A DNA stretch of 64,000 nt from Candidatus Electrothrix scaldis (GCA_033584155.1 CP138355.1:496001-560000); one strand, 5' to 3'. Shown: positions 8,566 to 17,896, numbered from the stretch's first letter. Notes: a model not told the origin generated them from the letters alone. Made by a program: numbers and translations.

Positions 8566-10048
8566 TAAGACAACACTCTTCTTTAAACGCTTCAGCCCCA
8601 ACAAGCAACTTCACCGTACTGAAGGACCCCATCAGCGTACCGATGACTCCGGGAGCCAGCACATTCTGCCCGGCCAGATACAGACCCTTGACCGCAGTGC
8701 GATTCAGCAAGGCAGCAGCCAGCATCTGGCTGGAAGAGCGCCGCACCCCGTAAGCGCTTCCACCCGGACTGTTCATCCAATCCCGCATGGTCAGAGGCGT
8801 GTAGGCATCAAGAATCTTGGCACCTTTGAAGGTACCAAACAATCTCTCGGCCTCTTTCAGTAATTCCTCAGCATGTTGCATCTTCAGCGTACCATAGTCA
8901 TTCCCGCGCCGCCCGGTACGGGTATCCTGCCAGGGTGCCCATAACTCATCCTTGCCCGATGTGAGGATGGAAAGGAGGTTGGCATCCTTCCTGCCTGTTG
9001 TGCGGATCTGATAATACTTCATATCCGGGACATTCCCCTCTTCATCCGTATCTATCTTGAAAATATTATAGGGAATCTCAGGATGGCTCTCCGCATCAAC
9101 CCGGACATGTACAGAAAAAATCCCGTGGGTATCCAGGAGCCTGCTGATCCGTTGCCGATAGGATGGCTTCACCGCTCCTTCGGGCAACATCCCCAAAACC
9201 ACCTTGGGATGCACGGCCCCGATCACTGTTTCAGCTTCCAGATATTCCCCGGATTGCAAGCGTACCCCCTTAACGACGCGGTCAGCAATATCCAGCCCGC
9301 TAACCTCGGCTCGGGTGATGATCTTCCCACCTAATTCCAGCAGACGCCGAGCAAAGGCATCTGCCATCTCCGACCCACTGCAATCCAGGCGCCAGGAGGA
9401 GGAGAGGTAAGAGGCCAGGGCCATATTATGGTAAAAGGCAGGACAGTCCTGCAAGGGAACGCCGATCCAGCAGGAGGGCACAGCCAGGATACTCCGCAGC
9501 CCTGGAGAACAGCGCAGTTCATTCAGGATTTCACCAAAGGAGTCCGCCTGATCCAGGAGAGTGAAATTGCTTTCCATCCCGTAGAGGAAATCAAGGCCGT
9601 GCAATTGCTCACTGGCCTTGCGCAGGCGGGCAAGAATCTCGACGATGGCCCTCCGCTCCTCAGGAAAGGCCTGCCTGAGATTCTCGGCAAAGGCATCCAG
9701 ACCCTCGGGCACATCAAAGGTTGCGGATCCTTCAGGTTGCTTGTCCGAAGCAGCAAAGAGGTAGCGATCAATAACCCCGCTCTGCCCCATCCTGGTGACC
9801 GGGATACTTTCGGTGACACCGAGATAGTCAAAAAATGTACGCAGGATCTGTCCCTTATCCAGAGAGCCCAGATAATGTATCCCGACCTCACACTCAATGC
9901 CCTCGCGAGGGTAGCTGCGCATCAGCCCCCCTGCCTGGGAATTCTTTTCCAGGACCGTGACCTCGAAGCCCAGCTTTGCCAGAATAATTGCCGTGCTCAG
10001 GCCGCCGATACCAGAGCCGATGATCAGGACCTTCTTCTTTGAGAGCAT
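8558..10048 (-). CDS. CrtI/phytoene-desaturase-family FAD oxidoreductase (copy 1)
   Basis: About 496 residues from the ATG at 10048 (MLSKKKVLIIGSGIGGLS); the longer start at 10075 would overlap the preceding gene. The dinucleotide-binding GSGIGGLSTAIILAKLG motif and following acidic residue (VLEKN) are at the N-terminus, and the family C-terminal FAD motif is GLYLAGQNVLAPGVIGTLMGS. CrtI-like enzymes desaturate, isomerise or saturate polyene and isoprenoid or acyl substrates with FAD. It is one of three paralogous families in this window that travel with ketosynthases, ACPs and a radical SAM enzyme, so an acyl-chain substrate is likely but not proven. It overlaps recD by 8 bases. Confidence 0.8.
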   Translation of the reverse strand: MLSKKKVLIIGSGIGGLSTAIILAKLGFEVTVLEKNSQAGGLMRSYPREGIECEVGIHYLGSLDKGQILRTFFDYLGVTESIPVTRMGQSGVIDRYLFAASDKQPEGSATFDVPEGLDAFAENLRQAFPEERRAIVEILARLRKASEQLHGLDFLYGMESNFTLLDQADSFGEILNELRCSPGLRSILAVPSCWIGVPLQDCPAFYHNMALASYLSSSWRLDCSGSEMADAFARRLLELGGKIITRAEVSGLDIADRVVKGVRLQSGEYLEAETVIGAVHPKVVLGMLPEGAVKPSYRQRISRLLDTHGIFSVHVRVDAESHPEIPYNIFKIDTDEEGNVPDMKYYQIRTTGRKDANLLSILTSGKDELWAPWQDTRTGRRGNDYGTLKMQHAEELLKEAERLFGTFKGAKILDAYTPLTMRDWMNSPGGSAYGVRRSSSQMLAAALLNRTAVKGLYLAGQNVLAPGVIGTLMGSFSTVKLLVGAEAFKEECCLNA

Positions 10049-10056
10049 AGCGTCGC

Positions 10057-11853
10057 CTATAATTCCTCTGTACATTCCTCGGAAAACACCAGTCGTTCAA
10101 ACCCCACCGACACCACACTAAAGCTACGTAGCCTGAGCTGTCCAGCAAACTTGCGCCTCAATTTCTCCTGATAACGGGCCAGCCCCTGCCGAGCTTCCTC
10201 CTGCTTTTTCTGCACAGCAGGCAGCTGCCTGAGTTCTTCTTGAGAGAGTTGCTCAAGCTGCTCACCGCTCAGGCCCGCCTCTTTCAACGAGACATACTTG
10301 AATTCCAACAAAATATCCAGCAGGTCGTACTGGCGCATATCCGGGCGCACGATCATGGTCAGGTCGGCATACGAGCGCTCCAGCGCGGTCTCCGACTCCA
10401 TGATGTAAAAGGTATCGTTAAAGAGCAGGGTCAGGAAGGCGGTCTTAACAGTCAATTCGTTACTCCAGGCATAATCGCGATTATGGAAGACCTTGAAGTA
10501 TTTTTGCTCAACGAAATCGCAGAGAAGTCGAATATCCCCCTGCTGACACAACGCTTCCGCAGCCTCTCGGGCGGTTTCAATACTGCGATTATCCGGCAAG
10601 AATGCGTCCCGGATTCTCTCTGCATAGAGTTTACGGATCACCAGGTTAGGGATCGTCAAAATGATCTTACCGAACTCGTCTTCTCCGCCTATGGTCAGCA
10701 CCCCGAAGTAATAAAGCAGCGAAGCCATGAAAACATCGTCTTTCTTGGCTACAAGCATATCCTGCACGCCGAAGCGATCAGCCAGTTCCACAACACCAAC
10801 AGATGACTGTTCAGCCAAAGCTCCCATGACCAGTTCATGGCCTCCGGGCATTCCGGCAATGCTGCGAATTTTTCCCCGGTCCATTGCCATATTGCTGTCA
10901 AGTGGCTTACGTGGATATTCACAGCTCCTTTGCAAGGACTTGAGGAAATAGAGAGCCAAGGTAGGATTATAGATGCGTTTCTCGGCGCGCGGACTGAAGC
11001 AATAGCCGTTATAAAAGGTACGCATCAGTTCCAGGGCCTCCGTCGTCTTCGCTTCCGGCAGATCACAGTGGGTTGCGACCTGCTCCAGCATTTCCGCGAT
11101 TTCCTCCTGATGAAAGCCGCAGAGATGGTTGAATTCCGGCAGTAGGTAGATATTTTCCGCAACATTATAGCCGCTGGTGATATCGCTCAGCACCACAGGC
11201 GACACCCCGGTGATAAATACCCGGTCCAAGCCCTGCCCGGCAGCAGCGGACTTGATAACCTTGAACAGGACTTTCAACACGCCTTCCCCGGAAAGCAGTG
11301 TCTTATACTGTTCTCTGTCACCATTCTCCGCGCCCATCATAACTTCATTGGCGAAGTTATCGTACTCATCAATAAGTAAATAGAGCTGAGAGGACGTCTG
11401 TCGTACTGCTGCCAGCAACGATTTGAAGGCACTGAACCCATTGCTGGACTCTCGAATGATGCCGGGGGGCAGGACATCCCGGTAGGTCAGCGCAAAATCT
11501 CTGATAGAGTCGTTTAAATAGAGATGCAGATTTTTCTGGATGTCCTCGCTGCTTCCCTGGGGATTTATCTCGGAGAAATCCCATTTCAGAATGAAATAGC
11601 TGTTATGTCGCGGGGTGGGATTTTTTCCGATCTTCAGATGGCCGAAGAGTTGGGCAAAGCTATCTGCCTTAGCCAGATCATAATAGTTCTCCAGCATAGA
11701 CAGGAGCAGGCTCTTGCCGAAACGGCGGGGACGGAGAAACAGGAGTTGATCGCCAGTTTCCTCCAGCAGGAGGATCAGATCGGTCCGGTCGGCGTAGAAA
11801 TAGTCTTGGCTGATAATCTTGTGAAAATCGCAGATGCCGTAGGGAAATTTCAT
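10057..11853 (-). CDS. AAA-ATPase-like / PD-(D/E)XK nuclease protein (tandem copy A)
   Basis: 598 residues from the MKFPYG start at 11853; a longer in-frame start at 11943 reaches into the neighbouring copy and is unlikely. The N-terminal AAA-ATPase-like domain has Walker A RPRRFGKSLL (about 40-50) and Walker B LYLLIDEYDNFANEV. The C-terminal domain has the PD-(D/E)XK signature YDLLDILLEFKY (Asp and Glu-x-Lys). The function of this amplified family is not established; roles in defence or DNA processing have been suggested from domain content. It is a near-identical tandem duplicate of 11864-13648, differing mainly at scattered sites and in the last residues (FSEECTEEL here). Confidence 0.85.
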   Translation of the reverse strand: MKFPYGICDFHKIISQDYFYADRTDLILLLEETGDQLLFLRPRRFGKSLLLSMLENYYDLAKADSFAQLFGHLKIGKNPTPRHNSYFILKWDFSEINPQGSSEDIQKNLHLYLNDSIRDFALTYRDVLPPGIIRESSNGFSAFKSLLAAVRQTSSQLYLLIDEYDNFANEVMMGAENGDREQYKTLLSGEGVLKVLFKVIKSAAAGQGLDRVFITGVSPVVLSDITSGYNVAENIYLLPEFNHLCGFHQEEIAEMLEQVATHCDLPEAKTTEALELMRTFYNGYCFSPRAEKRIYNPTLALYFLKSLQRSCEYPRKPLDSNMAMDRGKIRSIAGMPGGHELVMGALAEQSSVGVVELADRFGVQDMLVAKKDDVFMASLLYYFGVLTIGGEDEFGKIILTIPNLVIRKLYAERIRDAFLPDNRSIETAREAAEALCQQGDIRLLCDFVEQKYFKVFHNRDYAWSNELTVKTAFLTLLFNDTFYIMESETALERSYADLTMIVRPDMRQYDLLDILLEFKYVSLKEAGLSGEQLEQLSQEELRQLPAVQKKQEEARQGLARYQEKLRRKFAGQLRLRSFSVVSVGFERLVFSEECTEEL

Positions 11854-13648
11854 AATGAGTACACTATGCCTCTTCAGCCCAAACCAGTCGCTCAAATCCC
11901 ACCGACACCACACTGAAACTGCGTAGCCTGAGCTGCGCAGCAAACTTGCGCCTCAATTTCTCCTGATAACGGGCCAGCCCCTGCCGAGCTTCCTCCTGCT
12001 TTTTCTGTACAGCAGGCAGTAGCCGGAGTTCTTCTTGAGAGAGTTGCTCAAGCTGCTCACCGCTCAGGCCCGCCTCTTTCAGTGAGACATACTTGAATTC
12101 CAACAGAATATCCAGCAGGTCGTACTGGCGCATATCCGGGCGCACGATCATGGTCAGGTCGGCATACGAGCGCTCCAGCGCGGTCTCCGACTCCATGATG
12201 TAAAAGGTATCGTTAAAGAGCAGGGTCAGGAAGGCGGTCTTAACAGTCAGTTCGTTACTCCAGGCATAATCGCGATTATGGAAGATCTTGAAGTATTTTT
12301 GCTCAACGAAATCGCAGAGAAGTCGAATATCCCCCTGCTGACACAACGCTTCCGCAGCCTCTCGGGCGGTTTCAATACTGCGATTATCCGGCAAGAATGC
12401 GTCCCGGATTCTCTCTGCATAGAGTTTACGGATCACCAGGTTAGGGATCGTCAAAATGATCTTACCGAACTCATCTTCTCCGCCTATGGTCAGCACCCCG
12501 AAGTAATAAAGCAGCGAAGCCATGAAAATATCGTCTTTCTTGGCTACAAGCATATCCTGCACGCCGAAGCGATCAGCCAGTTCCACAACACCAACAGATG
12601 ACTGTTCAGCCAAAGCTCCCATGACCAGTTCATGGCCTCCGGGCATTCCGGCAATGCTGCGAATTTTTCCCCGGTCCATTGCCATATTGCTGTCAAGTGG
12701 CTTACGTGGATATTCACAGCTCCTTTGCAAGGACTTGAGGAAATAGAGAGCCAAGGTGGGATTATAGATGCGCTTCTCAGTGCGTGGACTGAAGCAGTAG
12801 CCATTATAAAAGGTACGCATCAATTCCAGGGCTTCCGCAGACTTCTCTTCCGGCAGATCACAGTGGGTTGCGACCTGCTCCAGCATTTCCGCGATTTCCT
12901 CCTGATGAAAGCCGCAGAGATGGTTGAATTCCGGCAGTAGGTAGATATTTTCCGCAACATTATAGCCGCTGGTGATATCGCTCAGCACCGCAGGCGACAC
13001 CCCGGTGATGAATACCCGGTCCAAGCCCTGCCCGGCAGCAGCGGATTTGATAACCTTGAACAGGGCTTTCAACGCGCCTTCCCCGGAAAGCAAGGTCTTA
13101 TACTGTTCTCTATCACCATTTTCCGCGCCCATCATAACTTCATTGGCGAAGTTATCGTACTCATCGATAAGTAAATAGAGCTGAGAAGGAGTCTGTCGTA
13201 CTGCTGCCAGCAACGATTTGAAGGCACTGAACCCATTGCTGGACTCTCGAATGATGCCGGGCGGCAGGACATCGCGGTAGGTCAGGGCAAAATCTCTGAT
13301 AGAGTCGTTTAAATAGAGATGCAGATTTTTCTGGATGTCCTCCCTGCTTCCCTGGGGATTTATCTCGGAGAAATCCCATTTCAGCATGAAATAGTTACTA
13401 TGGCGTGGGGTGGGATTTTTTCCGATCTTCAGATGGCCGAAAAGTTGGGCAAAGCTATCTGCCTTAGCCAGATCATAATAGTTCTCCAGCATAGACAGGA
13501 GCAGGCTCTTGCCAAAACGGCGGGGACGGAGAAACAGGAGTTGGTCGCCGGTCTCCTCCAGCAGGGGGATCAGATCGGTCCGGTCGGCGTAGAAATAGTC
13601 TTGGCTGATAATCTTGTGAAAATCGCAGATGCCGTAGGGAAACTTCAT
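10078..13648 (-). repeat. direct tandem duplication of about 1.8 kb
   Basis: Segments about 10078-11853 and 11873-13648 align at a constant offset of 1795 bases, with only scattered substitutions over nearly the whole coding sequence. This is a recent head-to-tail gene duplication and a likely substrate for homologous recombination. Confidence 0.9.
11864..13648 (-). CDS. AAA-ATPase-like / PD-(D/E)XK nuclease protein (tandem copy B)
   Basis: 594 residues, start at MKFPYGICDF (13648); an ATG 11 codons upstream (13681) is possible but lacks family support. Domains and motifs equal those of copy A: RPRRFGKSLL, LIDEYDNFANEV and LLDILLEFKY. The C-terminus is WAEEA rather than FSEECTEEL. Copy B ends 10 bases before copy A begins, so they are likely co-transcribed. 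A more distant relative lies at 45169-46863 (Walker A RPRRFGKTLF). Confidence 0.85.
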   Translation of the reverse strand: MKFPYGICDFHKIISQDYFYADRTDLIPLLEETGDQLLFLRPRRFGKSLLLSMLENYYDLAKADSFAQLFGHLKIGKNPTPRHSNYFMLKWDFSEINPQGSREDIQKNLHLYLNDSIRDFALTYRDVLPPGIIRESSNGFSAFKSLLAAVRQTPSQLYLLIDEYDNFANEVMMGAENGDREQYKTLLSGEGALKALFKVIKSAAAGQGLDRVFITGVSPAVLSDITSGYNVAENIYLLPEFNHLCGFHQEEIAEMLEQVATHCDLPEEKSAEALELMRTFYNGYCFSPRTEKRIYNPTLALYFLKSLQRSCEYPRKPLDSNMAMDRGKIRSIAGMPGGHELVMGALAEQSSVGVVELADRFGVQDMLVAKKDDIFMASLLYYFGVLTIGGEDEFGKIILTIPNLVIRKLYAERIRDAFLPDNRSIETAREAAEALCQQGDIRLLCDFVEQKYFKIFHNRDYAWSNELTVKTAFLTLLFNDTFYIMESETALERSYADLTMIVRPDMRQYDLLDILLEFKYVSLKEAGLSGEQLEQLSQEELRLLPAVQKKQEEARQGLARYQEKLRRKFAAQLRLRSFSVVSVGFERLVWAEEA

Positions 13649-13786
13649 GAAGCAATGCTCAATAGTGGTGGAAGAGTTCAACTGGATGGCGCTGCTCTTG
13701 AAATATTCTCAATCAGGTATGGTAGAAAGAGGTGGGGGCTTTGTCAATGGGAAATGCGGAATCCACCAATAAATGGAAGTTGACCC

Positions 13787-13955
13787 GTCCTGAATATAGT
13801 TGACACATTAATGACCATTCAGGAGGGGAATAATATGAAAAAAGAACCTGTCAAACGTTACAGCCAGGCACTTAACTATGGCAAGCCTGCAGAGATTTAT
13901 TTTGAGAAAATTGATGTGAAGTAGTTACTATTTTGGTGTCAACATATTTCAGGAC
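13787..13955 (+). mobile_element. miniature, internally deleted IS3-like relic
   Basis: Imperfect 19-bp inverted ends: gtcctgaatatagttgaca (13787-13805) and, inverted, gtcctgaaatatgttgaca (13955-13937). Between them, after an AGGAGGGG Shine-Dalgarno, is a 29-codon frame (13835-13924). Its first 12 residues, MKKEPVKRYSQA, look like the start of an IS3-type OrfA. Its last 17, from LNYGKPAEIYF, look like the end of an OrfB integrase. The middle of the element, about 1 kb, has been lost. It is non-autonomous but could be moved by a full copy elsewhere. Confidence 0.65.
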
Positions 13956-14231
13956 TTGACACCGACAGTAGAGCTCACTGCCCAGTTAATGGCATCGCGC
14001 GTCATGAACTCAGAACGCGCTGTTCGGCCCCAAGATCTCTGGGATATTGAGCATGCGAGAGTTTCTGCGGCCTATGCCGACGCATTTGTGACAGAAGACA
14101 GGGGCCTCGTTGATCTTCTCAGCTCGCGCACCTCCATTCCTCGGGAGCGAGGATGCCATGTTATTCGAGGTTTAAGCTCCTTTGCTGATCTACTGCGAGA
14201 GTACATACAAGCTACGCCTCAATCTCCATGA
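13956..14231 (+). pseudogene. 3' fragment of a PIN-like gene cut by the IS relic
   Basis: A 91-codon frame opens at a TTG abutting the right inverted repeat of the IS relic and has no Shine-Dalgarno. The segment QDLWDIEHARVSAAYADAFVTEDRGLVDLL resembles the C-terminal half of PIN-like nucleases, with acidic residues in AYADAFVTED. The 5' part of such a gene is not found on the other side of the relic. It is probably a broken gene; the PIN identity is moderate at best. Confidence 0.45.
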
Positions 14232-14246
14232 GGGCCAGACACACAT

Positions 14247-15608
14247 CTAACGAATAAGATACTCCCAGAGAGGCCCGACATACCCCCTTGTATGCATCTT
14301 ACTGACGATCTCGGCAGCCCGAGCCCCTCCTGACCCAACGATCCAGTTGATCCGCTTCCCGGCCCGTTCCGTGACCATCGTATCAATCTGCTCCCGACTG
14401 ATTACATCAGGTTCATAGAAAACAGGCTGGAGGAAATCCGTTGCCGCATTGATCTTCTCCTCTTTCAGGGCGATATCGTACAGCCCTGTACCGGGATAGA
14501 TCCTGATCCCGACAAAGTAAAAGGTCACGGTCTTCTTGAGCTGCTCCCGATGCTCCAGGCTCTCGTTGATCGTGCCCTCAGATTCCCCCGGCCCACCGAG
14601 GAGGAAATAATGGGCCGTATGCAGGCCCGCATCAAGGGCCTGCTGATGCGCCGTAAAGACATCCTGCACCCGGAAGGGTTTCCTATAATTCTTCAGCATG
14701 GTATCGGAGAGGGCCTCGGTGCCGAATTCCACATGGGCAAGCCCGGCATCGGCCATGACCGTGAAATAGTCCGCAGGCAGTCTGACCGGGGCAAAGAAGC
14801 CCCCCCAGGGGATGGACAACCCGGCCTGTTGAAAGGCCTTGGCCACCGCCAGGCTATGCTCGACATCCGAGTTAAAGGCCGAGTCGGTGAGAAAGAGGTA
14901 TTTCGCCCCGGCTGCCTCCAGCTCCAAGGCGGTCTTTGCCACCTCTTGCGGATCAATCAGGCGATGTTTCCTGCCCTCAATATGCGGATAGGGGCAGTAG
15001 ACACAACGGAAGGCGCAGCCCCGTTTGCTCTGGAGATTGAGCATACCGCCATGCTCAAGATAAAAACGATAATGCCCGGCCTCCTGCGGGAAGGTACGAT
15101 TGCGTTGCCCCTCCCAGGGTGGGGCCTTCTCGATAGGGATGTCAGGTGAACAGGAGGTGGCCGCCAGCACGCCGGGGATCTCGCTCGGATCCTGCTGCTT
15201 TTCCAGGGCCTCCACCAGCAGGCCGAAACGCTCGCCCTCGCCCACCAGGCCGTAATCCACATCAAAAGAGGGCAGGATCCTTTCCGGCATGATGTTAAAG
15301 CCGCTACCGCCGCAAACCAGGACAGCCTGGCTCCGCGTGCGTAGCCAGGAGACCAGCTCCTTATAGACATTGATAAAACAGAGCGGATCTCCGGCCTCGG
15401 TATTATCAATATTCCGGCAGGAAATACCGATCACTTCCGGCTGATATTCAACAAGGAGCGCCTCCAGCTCCGCACGGGAAAGGACATTGCAATCCGCAAT
15501 ACGGACCTCATGCCGCGCTGCAATCGAACCTGCCACATAATCAAGGCCGATGGGGTACACCGGGTACGGGACAGTCAGGGTATTCGGGGAGATCAGCAGG
15601 ACTCTCAT
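14247..15608 (-). CDS. B12-binding radical SAM enzyme, lipid-biosynthesis type
   Basis: 453 residues. Residues 1-135 have a cobalamin-binding fold pattern (VLLISPNTL, EVIGISCRNID, VCGGSGFNIMPERIL). The radical SAM domain carries CxxxCxxC at Cys198, Cys202 and Cys205 (GCAFRCVYCPYP). The final 40 residues are family-specific. B12-dependent radical SAM enzymes methylate, cyclise or rearrange unactivated carbons. This subfamily is found with ketosynthases, ACPs and CrtI-like enzymes in the loci proposed for ladderane-type lipids in anammox bacteria and in related loci of some sulfate reducers. The ATG overlaps the stop of the KS fusion by 4 bases (ATGA), so the three genes 18162 to 14247 form a tightly coupled operon. 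Confidence 0.85.
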   Translation of the reverse strand: MRVLLISPNTLTVPYPVYPIGLDYVAGSIAARHEVRIADCNVLSRAELEALLVEYQPEVIGISCRNIDNTEAGDPLCFINVYKELVSWLRTRSQAVLVCGGSGFNIMPERILPSFDVDYGLVGEGERFGLLVEALEKQQDPSEIPGVLAATSCSPDIPIEKAPPWEGQRNRTFPQEAGHYRFYLEHGGMLNLQSKRGCAFRCVYCPYPHIEGRKHRLIDPQEVAKTALELEAAGAKYLFLTDSAFNSDVEHSLAVAKAFQQAGLSIPWGGFFAPVRLPADYFTVMADAGLAHVEFGTEALSDTMLKNYRKPFRVQDVFTAHQQALDAGLHTAHYFLLGGPGESEGTINESLEHREQLKKTVTFYFVGIRIYPGTGLYDIALKEEKINAATDFLQPVFYEPDVISREQIDTMVTERAGKRINWIVGSGGARAAEIVSKMHTRGYVGPLWEYLIR

Positions 15609-17896
15609 GGCTGTCCCTGTCTCTTTGTTCCAGAGTGGAACTCCATCGCTGTGATGTATTCCCCTAAGCCCAGGACAAGGATAGCCTTCTTCTGCTCATT
15701 CAGCAGGATATCCTCTGCTCCTGCTCTTTCTCCTGCTAACGCACCGGGAACACGCCCTGCTGCCATAAAGGAAACGGCAAGGGCCGCTGCCGTTGCTGAA
15801 GCTGAGGCGAACTCACCGATTTGTTTGCGATAGCGCAGGACCGGCACCGTGAGAGCGGCCTGCTCCATGAAGCGGGCAAGCTGTTCTTCCCCCTCTTTTT
15901 CCTGAGCAATCGGGATGCCGACGAGGATCAGGGCGTAGCGACTGAGCTCTTTATCATCTCCAGCTTGTCGCTGGAGTGCCTTGATGAGGGAGCCAACTGC
16001 ATCCTCACGCTTACTGCTCTGATAGAAGGGAAGAGAAATCTGGCAAATCGCCCCTTCCATCTTGCGGCTCACCAGGAGGGCACCGCCGCCATCAGATAAA
16101 TCGGCCAAAGATGTACCCAAGGGGATTGAGGGATCAAAGAGCGGCGAAAACTCCCCGTGCCCCTCATCAGCACCAAGGACCAGGGCCGGGCTGCCCCCAT
16201 CCAGCTCAAGCTGGGCTGCCAACAGGGCCTGCTCAAAGGAGTAATCGCCCCCGCTGGTGGTGATATTGGGGCCAGTGGAACCAAAGAGAATCGCAGCCTG
16301 GCTGGCCGGGCTATTATGCACAGAGCCGACAAAATCCGTAGGGCTAGGAAACTGCTCTTGAGATTCTTGCAGGCGAGCCAGAAAATCATAGGTGTCGGAA
16401 AGTGCTCCCCAGCCAGTACCCATGAACACCGCAGCCGGTTTTTCCGCCTCTTCCCCATTTTCGTTCTGCGCAGAAAGCAGCGCCTCTTGAGACAGGGAGA
16501 GAGTCATTCTCGGCAGCCGCTTCAAACGACGGATCAGGCGAGGGGGGAGATTCCTGGAAATAATATCCTCAGCTACGCAACCAGTAGCGGATTCACCCTT
16601 TTGCAGGCACGCCAGAGTAGCTGCCAGATCACCGGCCCCGGTCAGGCAGGAGTAGCCATGAACAGCCAGCCCTCCCACCGCTTGTTCCTGTTTGTCACCT
16701 TCTTGTTCTGGTTCTTTTCCCGCAAGATCTGGTGTACTGATAACCAGAGAGGCATTATTGCCGCCGAATCCGAAGGAATTGGAGAGCACCGCCTTGGTCG
16801 GTTCCACAAGAGGCTCCGTTAACGGGGAAAGTTCCAGGGCAGGATCCACCTGCTGCAAACCGGTATTGGCAGGACGTAGTCCCTGGGAAATACTCAGGGT
16901 CGAAACCACGGCCTCGATTGCCCCGGCAGCAGCCAAGGAATGACCTGATGCGCCCTTAATAGAGGAAAGCGGAGGAACACTGCTGAACAACCTTCGTACC
17001 GCCTTGGACTCCGCCAAATCGTTATCCGGGGTGCCGGTGCCGTGCAAGTTAATGTAATCGATATCCTCGGGCCTCAAGCCAGCATCAGCCAAGGCTGCCT
17101 CCATCGCTGCAAAAGCGCCCTTCCCTTCAGGATGCGGAGCCGCAGGATGATAGGCATCGCAGGAAAGACCGGCGCCAAGCAAGCGTGCCCGGCAATGCTG
17201 AGGCTTGCGGGTGGAGAGCAGAAGCATGCCAGCTCCTTCGGCCACGGCCATCCCCTGCCTGTCTTGGTCCAAGGGCTTGCAACCCTTCCGATCAACCAAT
17301 TGCAGAGAATGAAACCCGAAATAGGTAAGGCGACAGAGCGAATCCACCCCGCCTGCCAGGACGGTCTCGGCCTGACCGCTGCGGAGCATACGCAGGGCCA
17401 GAGCCAGAGCAACCGCCCCGGAGGCACAGGCTGTGGAGACGGTGAGAACGGGGCCGGTGCATTGGTATGCCTCAGCAAGGCAGGTTGCTATACTGTGCAG
17501 ACCGTGATGCTGAAAACGTGCTTTTTCCCGCACCTGCTCCTGGAGGAGTTCTTCAGTGGTCAGGATACCACCGGTGGTGGTGCCAAGGATAATGGCATCT
17601 GGTCGTATATCAGACCTTATCTCACCAGCCAACTCTGATGGAGCGTCCCGCAGGGCTTGCTCTGCGGCGGCAAGGGCCAGCCGATGGCTACGCGGTAGGG
17701 AATCTGCACTCCCTTCTCCATTTTCCTCCGTCAGAGGAGCCTGCCCTACAGGCAGGGGATTCCCCTGCATCAGAGGAAAAAGCTCCAGCGGTCGGATCGC
17801 AGAATCGCCTTTGCGCAACCGTGTTTCCGTAGCTGCACAATCAGCACCAAGGGCGCTGATGATTCCGGTACCGCAGATATATACGGGCACAGACAT
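15605..17896 (-). CDS. fused ketosynthase / chain-length-factor-like protein
   Basis: 763 residues with two thiolase-fold halves. The first (1-395) is an active-looking KAS II type condensing enzyme: Cys157 (STACASGA), His285 (NLHGTGTPD) and His319 (KGASGHSLAAAG), with SNSFGFGGNNASL near its end. The second half (about 410-763) resembles the 'ketoacyl-synt_2'/chain-length-factor group. It keeps a VHNSPASQAAILFGSTGPN element but has SGGDYSF near residue 550 where the catalytic Cys would be, so it cannot condense. KS and CLF are normally separate subunits of a heterodimer in type II polyketide systems; here they are one chain. It overlaps the ACP stop (TGATG) and the radical SAM start. It likely sets the length of a polyketide or acyl chain built on the neighbouring ACP. 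Confidence 0.8.
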   Translation of the reverse strand: MSVPVYICGTGIISALGADCAATETRLRKGDSAIRPLELFPLMQGNPLPVGQAPLTEENGEGSADSLPRSHRLALAAAEQALRDAPSELAGEIRSDIRPDAIILGTTTGGILTTEELLQEQVREKARFQHHGLHSIATCLAEAYQCTGPVLTVSTACASGAVALALALRMLRSGQAETVLAGGVDSLCRLTYFGFHSLQLVDRKGCKPLDQDRQGMAVAEGAGMLLLSTRKPQHCRARLLGAGLSCDAYHPAAPHPEGKGAFAAMEAALADAGLRPEDIDYINLHGTGTPDNDLAESKAVRRLFSSVPPLSSIKGASGHSLAAAGAIEAVVSTLSISQGLRPANTGLQQVDPALELSPLTEPLVEPTKAVLSNSFGFGGNNASLVISTPDLAGKEPEQEGDKQEQAVGGLAVHGYSCLTGAGDLAATLACLQKGESATGCVAEDIISRNLPPRLIRRLKRLPRMTLSLSQEALLSAQNENGEEAEKPAAVFMGTGWGALSDTYDFLARLQESQEQFPSPTDFVGSVHNSPASQAAILFGSTGPNITTSGGDYSFEQALLAAQLELDGGSPALVLGADEGHGEFSPLFDPSIPLGTSLADLSDGGGALLVSRKMEGAICQISLPFYQSSKREDAVGSLIKALQRQAGDDKELSRYALILVGIPIAQEKEGEEQLARFMEQAALTVPVLRYRKQIGEFASASATAAALAVSFMAAGRVPGALAGERAGAEDILLNEQKKAILVLGLGEYITAMEFHSGTKRQGQP

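Noticed and set aside
7420-8568. 382-codon open frame antisense to recD
   Set aside because: Shadow frame; RecD motifs on the other strand are complete.
11854-11943. 30-residue N-terminal extension of AAA/nuclease copy A
   Set aside because: It reads back into the end of copy B; the MKFPYG start is shared by both copies and aligns with the divergent copy C.
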